64,000 nucleotides of DNA, taken from assembly GCA_030549495.1 (NCBI GenBank), contig JAUIRK010000097.1:901001-965000 (forward strand), given 5' to 3'. A model generated the notes under the pieces. The model made no database searches. It worked only from the letters and a program-made list of their open reading frames with translations, and was not told where the DNA came from. The position numbers were made by a program, and so were the translations under genes. This stretch comes from Nectonema munidae (taxonomy: Eukaryota; Nematomorpha; Nectonematoida; Nectonematidae). This document shows, one piece after another, positions 46,495 to 57,896 of this stretch (its first letter is position 1; every line of letters begins with the position of its first letter).

Positions 46495-47126
46495 CAGTGG
46501 CGATTCTAAGGGGGCTAGAAAAAACAAGTTTGTATTTAATTATTAAAATATTGAAGTTTTCGATAAATTTTCTCAGTTTTAAATTTCGAATAGTTTGAAT
46601 ACTAAAGTTTTTTAAACTTTAATTAGACTTGCTATCTATATTCTATGGAAATTTTTATAGTTATATATTGAAAACAAATTAGTCAACTGTTTATGGTTCT
46701 TCACTCAAAAATTTTAAGTTATTCAATATAAAAACTAAAAATCATGTTTTCAATTTTATCATAATCACTATCCAAAATATGAATAAAACCATTAATGTTT
46801 ATATTCGTTAAAAACTAACTCATTTTGATATATTTTTTTTTAATTTTATATATGTCTATATTTTACAATTATAAGATAATAAAGTTTAGCATAGAAATTA
46901 TTAGAACTATCATTTGAAGTAGATAAAATATAAATTTATGATTTTTTTTAATATTATATTATATTGTTATTATATGTAATTATAATTTATATTGTTCAAC
47001 TTTTTTATGTTTTTAATGTTTCCAAAGTAATTATCTAAATAAATTTTTTTTTATAAATATAAAAATTTTTTACAGAAAAAAAGTTATATTTTTCTGTTTA
47101 ATCGACTCTACTTTCTATATTTTATT

Positions 47127-48990
47127 TTGCAGCACTTCATGGATAAGTATCTTACTCTTCAAAAAAGCAAAAATTGGGAAACAAAAATGGAAGAAGAGTT
47201 TGATAAATCAGTTAAGAGAGTTAAAAGAGATTTCGAAAATGAAAATGTTGCAAAATATACGGAATTTTCTTTTCAAAATAAAAACAATATCTCAATCTCC
47301 TGTCCAACTACGCTTGAAAGAATACCCAATGCATAGTGAAGAAAGTTCTCATGCACGTTCATTTGTTGCATCATGCACCAAACTCTTCACCTTCAATGTA
47401 TGAGTAAAGAATATCAAAAAAAGATGAAAGCGAATCGTCATTACATAAAGATCCAGGAAATATACAAAAATTTGTGCAATTCACTGCTAAACATGATCCA
47501 ATTTTTTCTGATAAATTTAAATATGTTCCAAAAATGAACGAAAAATACAATATTTCAGCAATACAAAATGAAATAATCACTACTCTTGCCTCTATGGTAA
47601 GAGAAGATATAGCAGAGAAAATTAAAGTTTGTCCTTATTTTTCTGTTCATGCAAATGAAGCAAAAGATGTTAGCAGAGCTGAGCAGTTGGCTTTGATTGT
47701 GAGATTTTATGATGAAATATAAAATTGTATTCAAGAATGTTTTATATCTTTCACACAAATCACTATGTTAGATGCGGAATTAATTGCTAATGTAATTTTA
47801 AAGAGTTTAGAGAGTTTGGATTATAAAACATCACTTGTTGGCTTAGGATTTGACGGAGCTTCAGTAATGAGAGGTGAAGTTAAGGCGTTCAAACAAAAAT
47901 TCGTGATAAAGTCTCTAATGTTTTTTATATTCACTGTTAAGGTTACAGGCTAGTAAACACTGCAAGACATGTAAGAGAAGCTAATGATTTTTTGAGTTTG
48001 TTTGAACAAATTTATATTTTTATAGCTAATCTTGTAGTACATGAAAAATAGAAATTTATCAAAAAAAAGAAATAAAACAACTGCAGCATCTGAGTGACAC
48101 GCGATGGTGGTGTCGAGCAACTTCTAGTAATAATGCTCTTGAGCGCTTAGACTGTATAATGAAACTTTTGAATGATAATTCTTCAGATGACACTGGTCCT
48201 GAAGCTATTACTACTCGCGCTAGTGTCCAAATTGATGTAGAATTTGTTTATCTGCTGAATTTTTTTCAGGCATCCTTGGAAAAGTTTGCAGATAATCTTG
48301 GAAAAGGAGTCAACTTGATTTAATCCCTTCGCCAAAAATTTATTGATATACAATTTTCAGATTTGAATGAGCAATACAGTGATAAAGTGTATAAAATTTG
48401 CACCACATGTGATATCCCATACACTGTAACAAAAAATGAGAAAGAAGATCTAAAAAGCTTGATTGATTCATTGTTGTATAAAACAATTGGTCAACGGCTA
48501 AATTCAAATAATAATAATCAACACTTTATAATTTTAATTTCATTGTTCTGAAGACAACTGGTGGACTTCAAAATATTTGGACACATCATCATTTTCTATT
48601 ATGTATTTCTGTATCATCAATGAATTAGATCGTCGTTTTTCGAAAGAGTCTAATGACATACACTCTGGAATTTAAACTCTATCTCCTGGAAGGCAAACAT
48701 TCCTATCTCAGAAAGATTCAAAGGCATATGCATTGGCATACTCTGTTAATTATAATGATTTATAACATGAGATATCTGTACTGAAAAAATTACTCATAAA
48801 TTAACGAAAGCAGCCTACATCGATTGCACATTTTCCTTTCTTATAAGGCAGAATTTGATTGCTTGTACAAATTATTATTGATCCTTTCACTCTGTCTGTT
48901 AACAGTGCTTCTTATGAGATAAGTTTTTCAAAAAAAAATTAGTGAAACTTTTCTCAGAAGTTTTATGACCAGTGATAAAATAAATGCCAT
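47127..48990 (+). pseudogene. hAT transposase, ZMYM1/DUF4371 type, decayed
   Basis: Plus-strand fragments in the family's order: YNISAIQNEIITTLASMVRE, AEKIKVCPYFSVHANEAKDV, SRAEQLALIVRFYDEI, TSLVGLGFDGASVMRGEV, then LSDTRWWCRATSSNNALERL, IDVEFVYLLNFFQ and degraded C-terminal pieces to about 48990. The ADE-KDVS, GYDGA-SVMSG and DTRW blocks are the RNase H-like core of ZMYM1-type hAT transposases; here the first reads ANEAKDVS. Several stops and frame changes are scattered through it (for example TAA at about 47720 and a broken stretch at 47940-48100), so it is dead. It may once have encoded the transposase for the hAT-type MITEs nearby. Confidence 0.75.
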
Positions 48991-49279
48991 ATCGCTACTT
49001 TCTAAAGCTGTTTGGTGATTTTATTTAGTTGATGATTTCTATAAATGAATATTTTGTTGTATCGGTATTATCACGGTATTGTCAAATATAATGTATCTCT
49101 TGTAAAGTCAAATATAGTCCTCAAAGTAGAATAAAATTCTGGACCTTCTGAAGCTCGTAGAGATCCCCGCATGATTTATAAATTGGAATGAAACTACTTC
49201 ATGATGAGAAATTTTAGAGGCTTTATCTTTTCTCTTTAACTAGTTTTCTTTTCCCAAAAAATATTGCCCTCCCACTTCT

Positions 49280-49417
49280 TCGGTTCGATTCCGCATCAAG
49301 CCTGCTTTCCTCATAGTTCGATACAAGCGGCGCAATTGTGCCTTCTCGATGAAAACATGTACCTTACTTATAAAATAAGTAAGGTAAATAATAATGTACC
49401 TTTACCTTTACCTTAGA
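49280..49417 (+). repeat. tRNA-derived SINE
   Basis: B box GGTTCGATTCC (49282), body CTTTCCTCATAGTTCGATAC and AAGCGGCGCAATTGTGCCTT, then an imperfect palindrome (CCTTACTTATAAAATAAGTAAGG) and a repeated ACCTTTACCTTTACCTTA tail. It is the best preserved tail of the family. Confidence 0.75.
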
Positions 49418-49434
49418 GGTCAGAATCGTCACAG

Positions 49435-51715
49435 AACATATCCACTTTTGATGCTAATAGATTTGTTTTTTCGGACCAAACTTTTCAATTTGATTTTGTA
49501 AGCTTGTTAAGAAAAGCATTTATAAATTTTCTTGCGGCAAAACTTTATAACTAATAGTGTAATCTTCAATAATCAAGACAATTTCTTCTGTTATGTTTAT
49601 TTTAGTCCCAAGTATGAAAGGTAGAAGGATAAAAATAAGTTTTTGTTTCCGTACCGACATAGGAAAAATATTTTTCTGTATCAAAGTGTTTTCCCAGTAT
49701 TTGATGTTTATCATTTACTTCAAATATGATATAATCAAAATTTCAAATTGATCTATTCAAAACTTCTAATACAACATAACTATTTTCAATGAAATTACTC
49801 AACATCACTTGTAGCTGTTTTTTGATAATCAAATGTAGGAATTTCAGATAAAACACTTTTTATCTCGCTGCTCTCTACTTACTTTAAAAATCCAATATGA
49901 TTTTTGTGCAAAAGCAAACTCTGTTTAAATCATGCTATTATTTGAGCTGTCAAGGTATCATCAATGACACAATGAAGAATTCTATGAATTTTTGTTCAAT
50001 GTGTATTTGATTTCTGCTACGGCATTTAATTCTACATACTTTCCATAAAATCTGAAAGAAGTGATCTTACCAAACTTTCGCATATTGTTTTTTCTTCCAC
50101 TATACAGAGTAACTGAGTTGCTTTAAGTTTAAAACAAAATTGAGGTGAGAGATTCAAGAAAGACTAATACAAAAGATATAATTTATGTTTTTTCTAATGA
50201 GAACCTATGGGATTAACAACTTCAAAATCATCGAAAAACAGAAATTAAAAGGGAATCACGATGCTTTTGGATACATTAGTTGTTAATATAGGATGACCCA
50301 AAAAAAAGTCATCATCGAAGGATTTACTTTTATTCTTTATCTATGGAATTTAAGACTGCTAGAATTGATTACATTCTTTCTAATTGTTTGAAAAAATGAA
50401 CATAATATCCAAAAACATCTCTTTTCACAAGAGAACCTCTATCCTTTCCCTTGGAATGTTTTTCACCCATTATCGACCAGAATAATCAGACGATATCTAA
50501 TGTAAAGCAGAAGATTTGTATTAAAAAGCATTAATAAACACAAACGATTTTATTTTTGTAAAGTCGCTATGTATCGTCTGTAGTCGATAACCGATTATTA
50601 ATGTTACCAACTATCTACCGGCTTATACCCAAAAAAATTTTGAAAATCTTTTTTTGTAAAAAGTTCATTTTTAAACTTTCAAAAAATCCTTCTTGAAAAT
50701 ATTCTCATATTGACGAGGAAGTAAACTTGGTTGCAAATTTCCAAGCTCTATTCTATTTTTTTGAGGAATAATTTCTTTTGTTGCATTGACTTATTTCTAT
50801 TAAGTTGACATTTAACGTATGCTTTAGTAATATATATGTGTTAGCAATTTACTACAATTTACATCAAAAAAGCTGCAAAAAGAACAGGTAAATATTTGAA
50901 AATTTTCTAGGCTTAAAAAGGATTATGGAAAAAATGATTTTCTGTGGAAAACAAAATTAATTTAGTTAATTAGATTTGAAATGAATAACATTTACTTTCG
51001 CTTATATTTTCTCATCACATATAATATTCAAAAAGCAAAATACTAAGTATTTCATATTGACCAGTTCTATATCTTTCCATTTATGAGAGCTTTATTATTT
51101 GAAAGCCAAATACACTATAATATACACGTGTGCATGAAAGTCTACATATAACTTTGAGTATTAAAAATATAGTGTAGATAGAAAGAAACCTCTCTCGAAA
51201 ATTGAATGTAAATTTCTATCAATAAATATGATGTAAAAATATTTAATTTGATAGTCAAATTGATAGCAGCAGAATAATATTTATTTTAATTTTTTTTATA
51301 TGGATAGAATATACAATTGTAAATATATCCTATATTGTAGCCTATGTTCAATTCTAAATATCCATTTGCATTTAAAATCAAAACTCTTTATTAAAAATAA
51401 CTTTTAAACAAGACACAAAGTAACGAGTGTAAAATGTGATTAAAGCAATAATTATAATAAAATAAAATAAAATATATTAAAATTTTCCATATGAGAGTTG
51501 AAAAATGCAAACTGAATGTAACGCAAAAAGAGAGAGGAACAAATCTGTTTTCTTATAATCCTGCGAAAAGGACGAAAATTACTTGTCCCTCACTAATATA
51601 TGTTTCTACCTCTCTGAAAACTCATTTTACATATAAACACTGTTGACACAATTGTGTATATACAGCATATAGGTAATAGATTCGTCTTCAAAATATATCG
51701 TGTATAAGTCTAATG
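49435..51715. other. No gene supported
   Basis: On the minus strand between 50190 and 49520 short open pieces (ESLVRSLLSDFMES; AQIIA; ESSEIKSVLSEIPTFDYQ) suggest an old decayed coding sequence, but no family is recognisable. The rest is AT-rich. Confidence 0.35.
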
Positions 51716-51800
51716 CAGGGGTGCACATCTGGGGGGGGGGGGGCGAAAATGACCTTCGACCACCCCCTCCCCCTTCTCCCATTCCCAATAATTTTCTATA
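51716..51800 (+). mobile_element. hAT-like element remnant with G run
   Basis: CAGGGGTGCACATC plus a G14 run and CGAAAATGACC, then a C-rich part ending CCCAATAATTTTC. The two halves look like both ends of the family seen at 3285-3396 with almost no interior. Confidence 0.35.
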
Positions 51801-52319
51801 AGTAAGAGTTGCTCGTATGGCCGCATAGGGCCTGAGCGGCCTTGCACTATTTTGCCTCAAAAATTCTAATAAAAATGAGGCAAAAATTAAAAAATTACTA
51901 CCATGTAGATTTCAAATTACTTGTCTACTTTAATATAATAGAATAAAAGGTTAGAATTTTCAAAACGTTTTAACATAAATCACAAAAATAGTGATTTACC
52001 GCCATCTATAAAATTTTTAACTTTTTCATAATATGGCTTTTTATAAATTTTGTAAATTTATTTCAGAAAAATGAAAAAGTAAATATGATTTTCTATAAAA
52101 CGTAGTTTTTTGGAACTGTTTAGTGTTATTTTTTCTAAAAAGTATAGAATAGTAATTAAATTAGGTAATCGAAAAAATTCTCTTTTTTTTGAAAATTTAT
52201 AATAAATATGGCTTTATTTTAAAAAAATTATTTACAGATTTGGCATGGGCAACTTTTTTTGATAGGCGAAACAAGAACACTTTCCTGCTTGCAAAGCCCA
52301 TAAGTTTTTAGAATTAATC

Positions 52320-54525
52320 TTACTTGCTTTGAACATGTATTTTCATAGAAGTTAGCCATAAGAAAACATAATTGCTAAAGTACCTTTCTTCTGCCACTAA
52401 ATTTTTTTTAAATGTTGAAGTACTAGCTGATGATGAAGATTGGGTTTTTAAATTATTTTCTAAGATGATATAAGTATTCAAACCTCTATGTCTAAATAAT
52501 TGGACCAAATAACCATCGGCCAACGTCTAGACTCTAGATGTTTTGTATTTTCTTAACATTTGATTTGATTTATCCACACCTGACTTTACGCTATTATACA
52601 TGTCTATTGACTCAGGTAATCATTTTGATCCTATAAGTTACAATTCTCTAAAATGTTGAGTACTAATCATGAGAACTGCTTTACAATTTTTCTTTGAATG
52701 GTTTCTAGGAACATATGGAACTAGAGAAGAAAATATTGCATATATAATCCTAATCACATTCTTGCAAATGCAAAGATTTTAAGTGTTTTTTTTGAAAATG
52801 TCCGAAATGCATCGTTTGTTATAATTCAATGGACCTAGAATAGAAAATTTCCCATTTTTGTTTCATTCACATAATTTATGATTCATAATAATACTATCAA
52901 CGCATATTCCAATACCTTGAGGTAAATTAGCCTTTTTTACTAACCTTTTAATAATTTATACTCCACTAAAATAATCTTTATTTTCTAATCTACTTACATA
53001 TATTTCAGGGACCATAACATAAAATGGTCTTGAATTATTTAAGTGGTAATACCTCATTTTCCCGGCTTACAAGGTTCAAAAATTTTAATAGGGCACCCAC
53101 CCTTGAATCCAATCAGCTGTTGATCAATAGTAACGTAATCTCAAGGCGTCCAATACCTGAAAAAAAATAAATATTCTAGCAATCTTCTTCTTCTTTTCAG
53201 CTTTATTATCCCGTTTTATACAGGATCGCTGTTTGAAATGATTATTTTCTATTTAATTCTTTCTAATGCCATTTTCTAGTCTTTTTTAAAAACAAGGTTT
53301 TTCATCTTACCTTCAGCTATTATGCAGTCTTTCCATCACAGCGTCGGTCTTTCTCTTTTTCTTTTGCCGTCCACTTGCTGATTTATCCTCATTCTTTCAA
53401 TACTATCTTCACATTTTCTAAAAAAACATTGCCAAACCATTTTAGGCGTTCTTCTTGCATCTTTTGGCTCATGCTCGATACCTTAACCGTCTTTCTTATG
53501 ACTTCATTCTTTATTCGGTCTTTTCTGCTCACTCCACTCATCCATCTTAGCATTTTCATTTCAGCAACATCTAGTTTCTTTTCGTTACTTTTCTTTACTG
53601 TCAAAGTTTCCAAGCCATACAACATTGCAGGTCTAACCATCGTTTTATAAACTTTTCTTTTTAGCTTTATCGGCATTTTTCTGTCACAGATTATTCCCGA
53701 CACATCGCGCCAATTTTTCCAATCTGATTGAATTCTTCTATTTATTTCAACATTTTCTTTGCCATCCTCCATCATGGTTGAGACAAGATATTTGAAACTT
53801 TTCACTCTTTTTATCAACTGTCCTTCCAGCTTTATACTTCGGCCATTTTTTGCTATTTCTTCATCGACATCCTTTCCATTCTTATTCTACGAAAATAAAT
53901 ATCCTACCAATCAAAATACTTTCTAAAAATGATTGAGCAAACGCACAGCTTTGATCATATCCGATCTTCAAGTTTTTCACATAGATTGTAAAATCGCAGA
54001 AATCTTATAATAAACTTTAGATCATTTTTTCCCATTACAGCTTTCAAAAAATGACCTCTGTGACTTTTATAAAGATCATCAATAGGAATACATTGATCTC
54101 CTTCAATTCCAAGAATGTACAAAGTAGAAATATAACCAAGAAGTTTTTCAACGCTAAAAGTTTCATAAAATGAAGCGAGTTCTTTTTAAACATCTTTCTT
54201 TCGTTCATTGTATTTTATAAAAGCCTTTTTTGTTAAATTGAAAATTTTCAAAACGAAAACAGGAGGCAGAAACAAATTCCAAACAGATAATGCAACTGTT
54301 TTGCCTTTGGCATTTTCTTTAAATTTCAGACATGTTACGCAAATGGATACTTCTTGGCCTTCCCCTTGTTGTTGGAGCATCAAAAGTATAATAAGTTTCA
54401 TCAGGAGCTTTTATTTCAATTTCACTAACATCATCGTTTTCAGAGGTAGAATAAGAAGTTGGGTTTACTGATGACAAAGTCATATTTTATTCACTTGAAT
54501 CTTCAATAGGATCAGAAATATTCAT
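52320..54525 (-). pseudogene. piggyBac transposase, decayed
   Basis: From ATG at 54525: acidic N terminus (MNISDPIEDSSE), then DETYYTFDAPTTRGRPRS, LYKSHRGHFLKAVMGK-like pieces (about 54050) and, left of the inserted LINE, a VTIDQQL-type stretch near 53130. ANLPQGIGICVD (about 52905), VKSGVDKSNQMLRKYKTSRV (about 52580) and YLVQLF-type C-terminal sequence follow. Positions of all three catalytic Asp are still readable. Numerous stops and frame changes are present. It is clearly related to, but much older than, the transposase at 6120-7867; the spelling differs throughout. Confidence 0.75.
53185..53891 (-). mobile_element. 5'-truncated RTE-type LINE nested in piggyBac-2
   Basis: Twenty-one-base direct repeats AAAATAAATATTCTAGCAAT-C (53164-53184) and AAAATAAATATCCTACCAAT-C (53892-53912; 19 of 21 match) flank it. 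An open minus-strand frame (about 53889-53389) encodes the C-terminal reverse-transcriptase region typical of RTE elements: VKSFKYL, GIICDRKMPIKLKRKVYKTM, VRPAMLYGLETLTVKK, EMKMLRWMSGVSRKDRIKNE and ERLKWFGNV. Past the stop, degraded GKRKRK...ENG-like sequence leads to an AAG-microsatellite tail (GAAAAGAAGAAGAAG) at 53185. 5' truncation is the normal outcome of target-primed reverse transcription. Confidence 0.88.
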
Positions 54526-54705
54526 TTTGCGAAATAAATGAGGGCTTTTTATAATAGAGCAAATAATACTTTTACAACTTATCAATTATAAACATATAAA
54601 ATGAAGAAGTAAAAGAACATGTAAGAATATAAGAGGAATCAAATAACACAATGTCGAATCGTCTAAGTTAAGATACACATCACATGTGTGGTTTATATAC
54701 ACATG

Positions 54706-55051
54706 CAGAGCCCGCGCTACCTATATATTTTTGGCGCAAGTGCCCCCCCCCCCTAGTTTTATTTTTGCCCCCCCCCTCTCCTGAAAATTTTCAAGTTGCC
54801 CTAAGTGTCTTAACTTAAGAAAAAATTATAAAAACATATAGCTGTGCAAGTAACTTTGAGAACATTTATGCCATATATTGGAAACAAACCTGTTTGAAAA
54901 TGATTAAATGCTTTTATAACAATTTGTTTTTCTAATTTATATAGTACTTTTAGCGCTCTTTTATGATAAGATAATAAATATTTTCCATAATGTAAATTTT
55001 TATTGCCCCTTCACACCCTCCCCCCTAATAATTTTTTTAGCGTGGGTACTG
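54706..55051 (+). mobile_element. MITE of the CCCGCGCTA family (copy 2)
   Basis: The left end CAGAGCCCGCGCTACC and inverted right end CAGTACCCACGCTAAA match at most positions. ACACATG flanks both sides (54699-54705 and 55052-55058), a 7-bp remainder of a hAT-type 8-bp target repeat. At 346 bp it is non-coding with C runs. The interior matches 4478-4772. Confidence 0.7.
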
Positions 55052-55858
55052 ACACATGCACATCATATGTGTGAAATCTTACAATCTGATAATAAAGAGT
55101 GTATAAAGCATAAGAAAACATAATAATCTGATAATATCAATATTATTCTTATTCATCCTATACATTTATAATATCAATATTCTTCTCATTTGCCTTTAGA
55201 AGATGGAAAATGCATTATTTACAAAAAGCCAACATATGGTAAATATATCCTTCGAGTCTTCGAATGATAATAACTTAATTTGTATACGCGACGCCTTATG
55301 GGTGGAGTAAACTTTATAAAAATATAGATCATTTCCCTTCATATGCCTTAGGCTGCATGCGTGTAACTTTATAAATATATAGATAATAATTTCCGGTAGT
55401 GGTGATACTTTGAAAACCAGTGATCTTAAATTTATCGTTTGTTGTTAAATTTTCATATGAATAAGTGTGAATATTAATGTTTCTATATAGAATAATACAC
55501 TAAATAAAATTTGTTTTTTTATTTTCTCTGGCACAAAATATGAATAGAATAAAATTTAGTTTTTTCATAAAAGAGTAATAGTAAAGTATTATCGATTTAT
55601 ATAACTTTTAGAGTTAAGTATTGTTTGTGATGTTCGCACCATCTTTTCTGATATCGTCGCCCGCCTGGAATGCTGAGTCTAGGTCTACCTAGACTTTCCA
55701 TCCCACTAAACGCCTACCAGCCCTTGATACTGCATAAATATACCTTGATATCTATATTTTTGTAATAAAATACTGGAAATTTAACGAAGTTTAAAAATGA
55801 CCTACTGCGGCCCTATGTGACAATAAGAAGTTATAAAAGAAGTTAATACGAGTAGCTC

Positions 55859-57629
55859 ATTGATTTTTAGCAGAAAGAAGATTAGAAAAAATAAATTTTT
55901 GATTATTTTTAGATGGCGTTAATAAAAATTCATTTTTTCCCAAAATGCTCACGTTTTTCATCACTCGAAAGTGTCTCATTAATTATTATTTAAACTTTTT
56001 TGATTTTATTGAACCCTGCCTTTTATGTTGCCTTTTCTACACATAATTTGGAAATGGTAGCATCTATTTGAATAAGGGTGCGCTTGATAGAAAGTTTTGT
56101 ATGCATGTTGCTATTTATAAATCCTCATTCATTGTTGACGTTAAGTTTAATAGGGCGGGGGTTAAAGTTTACATTAAGTAAGAATGAAATAGAATAGACA
56201 AGAAAGGAGTAGGAATTCAGAAAAATTTGTTGTCCTTTTTTGAAGACGCTTGAAAGTCCCCCCCTCCCCCCCTCAATAATTTCAAGGATGTCTAATGGAA
56301 ATATTTTCTTCACATTTGAGAAATATAAATACCAGTTCAACTACTTTTTTGGTACTAAGAGAAGAGAATAGAAATAAGAATGTTACTTATTCAAAGAAAA
56401 TTCGGGATTAGGCGAAGAACAATCACCCTAAATGCATCAATTCAAGAACATTCACTCTTAATAAATTCATGTGAAGAAAAGGCGCCCTCAAAACAGTCCT
56501 ATGAAGAAAAAGTGTGATTAAGTTCTATTAAAAAACTTTCATCAATTTATAGTAGTCTGGTAAGAGGTGTCCCGAGGGGTCTTACCCGACCATTAATAAA
56601 AAATAAAACTGAGAATTCTGTTAAAAAAAGGGAAGGAATTGAAGAGTTTTTACCTAATTCCCCTTTCCCCGCATTAATTGAGTACCCGGGTTGCCTCAGT
56701 TCAAGAATTTATACCATTAATATTCCAAAAACTTTTTATTTCGTTACATTTTAGCTTTTTTTTCTGTTCTAGTAATTTTTTTAAATAAATGAAACAAATT
56801 AGGGAAAGAAGTCTACATAATTTCAATTAAAATAAAAAGTACAAATCATTAAAAATCTCTGCATATTTTCTCGTGAAAATTATTCCGAACCACATTTTGT
56901 AAGCATTTATTAAAAGCAAAAAATGTCAGAAATGAACAAGGACTTTTCATGCGTAATGTTGGGGCTTATAAAAATGAGATCTAAAAATTTTATATAAAAG
57001 AATCAAAAACTTATAGATAACTTATATGAAATTTTCCCACTTGTTTATTTCCCCCTCCTCATCACTTTTAATACCTAGCTTTTCAATCTTTATTTTTCGA
57101 ATTTTTAAATGATTTATTTTAGAGTAAAAAAATTAACTTCATCCTTTAATTAACCACTTTATTTTTAACTTTTTACTAATCAATTTTCTAACTATCTAAA
57201 TCAACTAAAATCTTTTGCTATACAACTTAAAATATTTACTAAATATTATTAATGTTCATTATTCACAAAATTTTATGAAAATTGCTCACTATATAAAATA
57301 CGTCATTTTTTGAAGAAAAGGATTGCATTTTTTTTTCATACAAATTCAAAATATGCATTTAAAACTTGGAAAATTAATGAAATATTTAACAACAGAAGAA
57401 ATAATTCTTTATATAAAAAATTAAAAAAAAACTTAAATTTATAAAAAAAAATTATTATTTTATTACCTATACAATATTTTATAATAAATTTAGTGTCAAT
57501 TTATTTTTAAAAGGTTATGAAGAAACAGTGGGTATATTTAAAGGTGGTGGGTTAAAGTAAACAAGGACTGAACCATTCACTATATTCAACATTTCATTTT
57601 TCTCTTATAGTAGCTATGCTTACTTATAG
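55859..57629. other. No gene seen
   Basis: AT-rich. A degraded hAT-like C-rich piece lies near 56250-56295 (CCCCCCTCAATAATTTCAAGGATG). Confidence 0.5.
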
Positions 57630-57896
57630 ATTGCAAAATCACCTTTTGCGTCCTTCTATCTTCTATTCGTTCTTACCTCAAATAACAACCAATACAGGCA
57701 TCTCAACAAGAAATGGGCATACATCAAGACTATACCTTTCTACAAACTTGACAAGTCCAAAGAACCTTTCGCATACAAGACTACTGATTACTACAACAAT
57801 AATATCAGCCTTTTTATTGAAAATAATTTACTTATACACGCTTTCTACAAATCGATCCTCCTTAATGAACTCATATGGCCATTACCTAAACTGTGA
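57630..57896 (+). other. Open stretch of unknown nature
   Basis: Eighty-eight codons without a stop after a possible acceptor (TGCTTACTTATAG): QYRHLNKKWAYIKTIPFYKL, DKSKEPFAYKTTDYYNNNIS, LIHAFYKSILLNELIWPLPK. There is no in-frame Met before it. Another frame over the same bases is also open (57616-57930), so this may be chance. No family is recognised. Confidence 0.2.

Larger units (their letters stand above)
46495..49434 (+). mobile_element. Decayed hAT element, boundaries tentative
   Basis: CAGTGGCGATTCTAAG at 46495 is a hAT-like left end. CAGAATCGTCACAG (49421-49434) has the inverse CTGTGACGATTCTG, which agrees at most positions. The 2.9-kb span, with a hAT transposase on the plus strand inside, has the right size. 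No matching 8-bp target repeat was found and a SINE sits just inside the right end, so the edges are inferred. Confidence 0.4.
51806..55858 (-). mobile_element. Second piggyBac element, decayed, with nested insertions
   Basis: Contains a decayed minus-strand piggyBac transposase (52320-54525). Possible inverted ends are GAGTTGCTCGTAT...CGCATAGGGCC (51806-51832) and, inverted, GAGCTACTCGTAT...CACATAGGGCC (55858-55809). A TTAA lies in the right one (55843). Subterminal TTTACCGCCATCTATAAA (51995) and AGATGGCGTTAATAAAAA (55911, just outside) match the subterminal motif of piggyBac-1. It is interrupted by an RTE LINE (53185-53891) and a hAT MITE (54706-55051). Edges are approximate. Confidence 0.6.
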
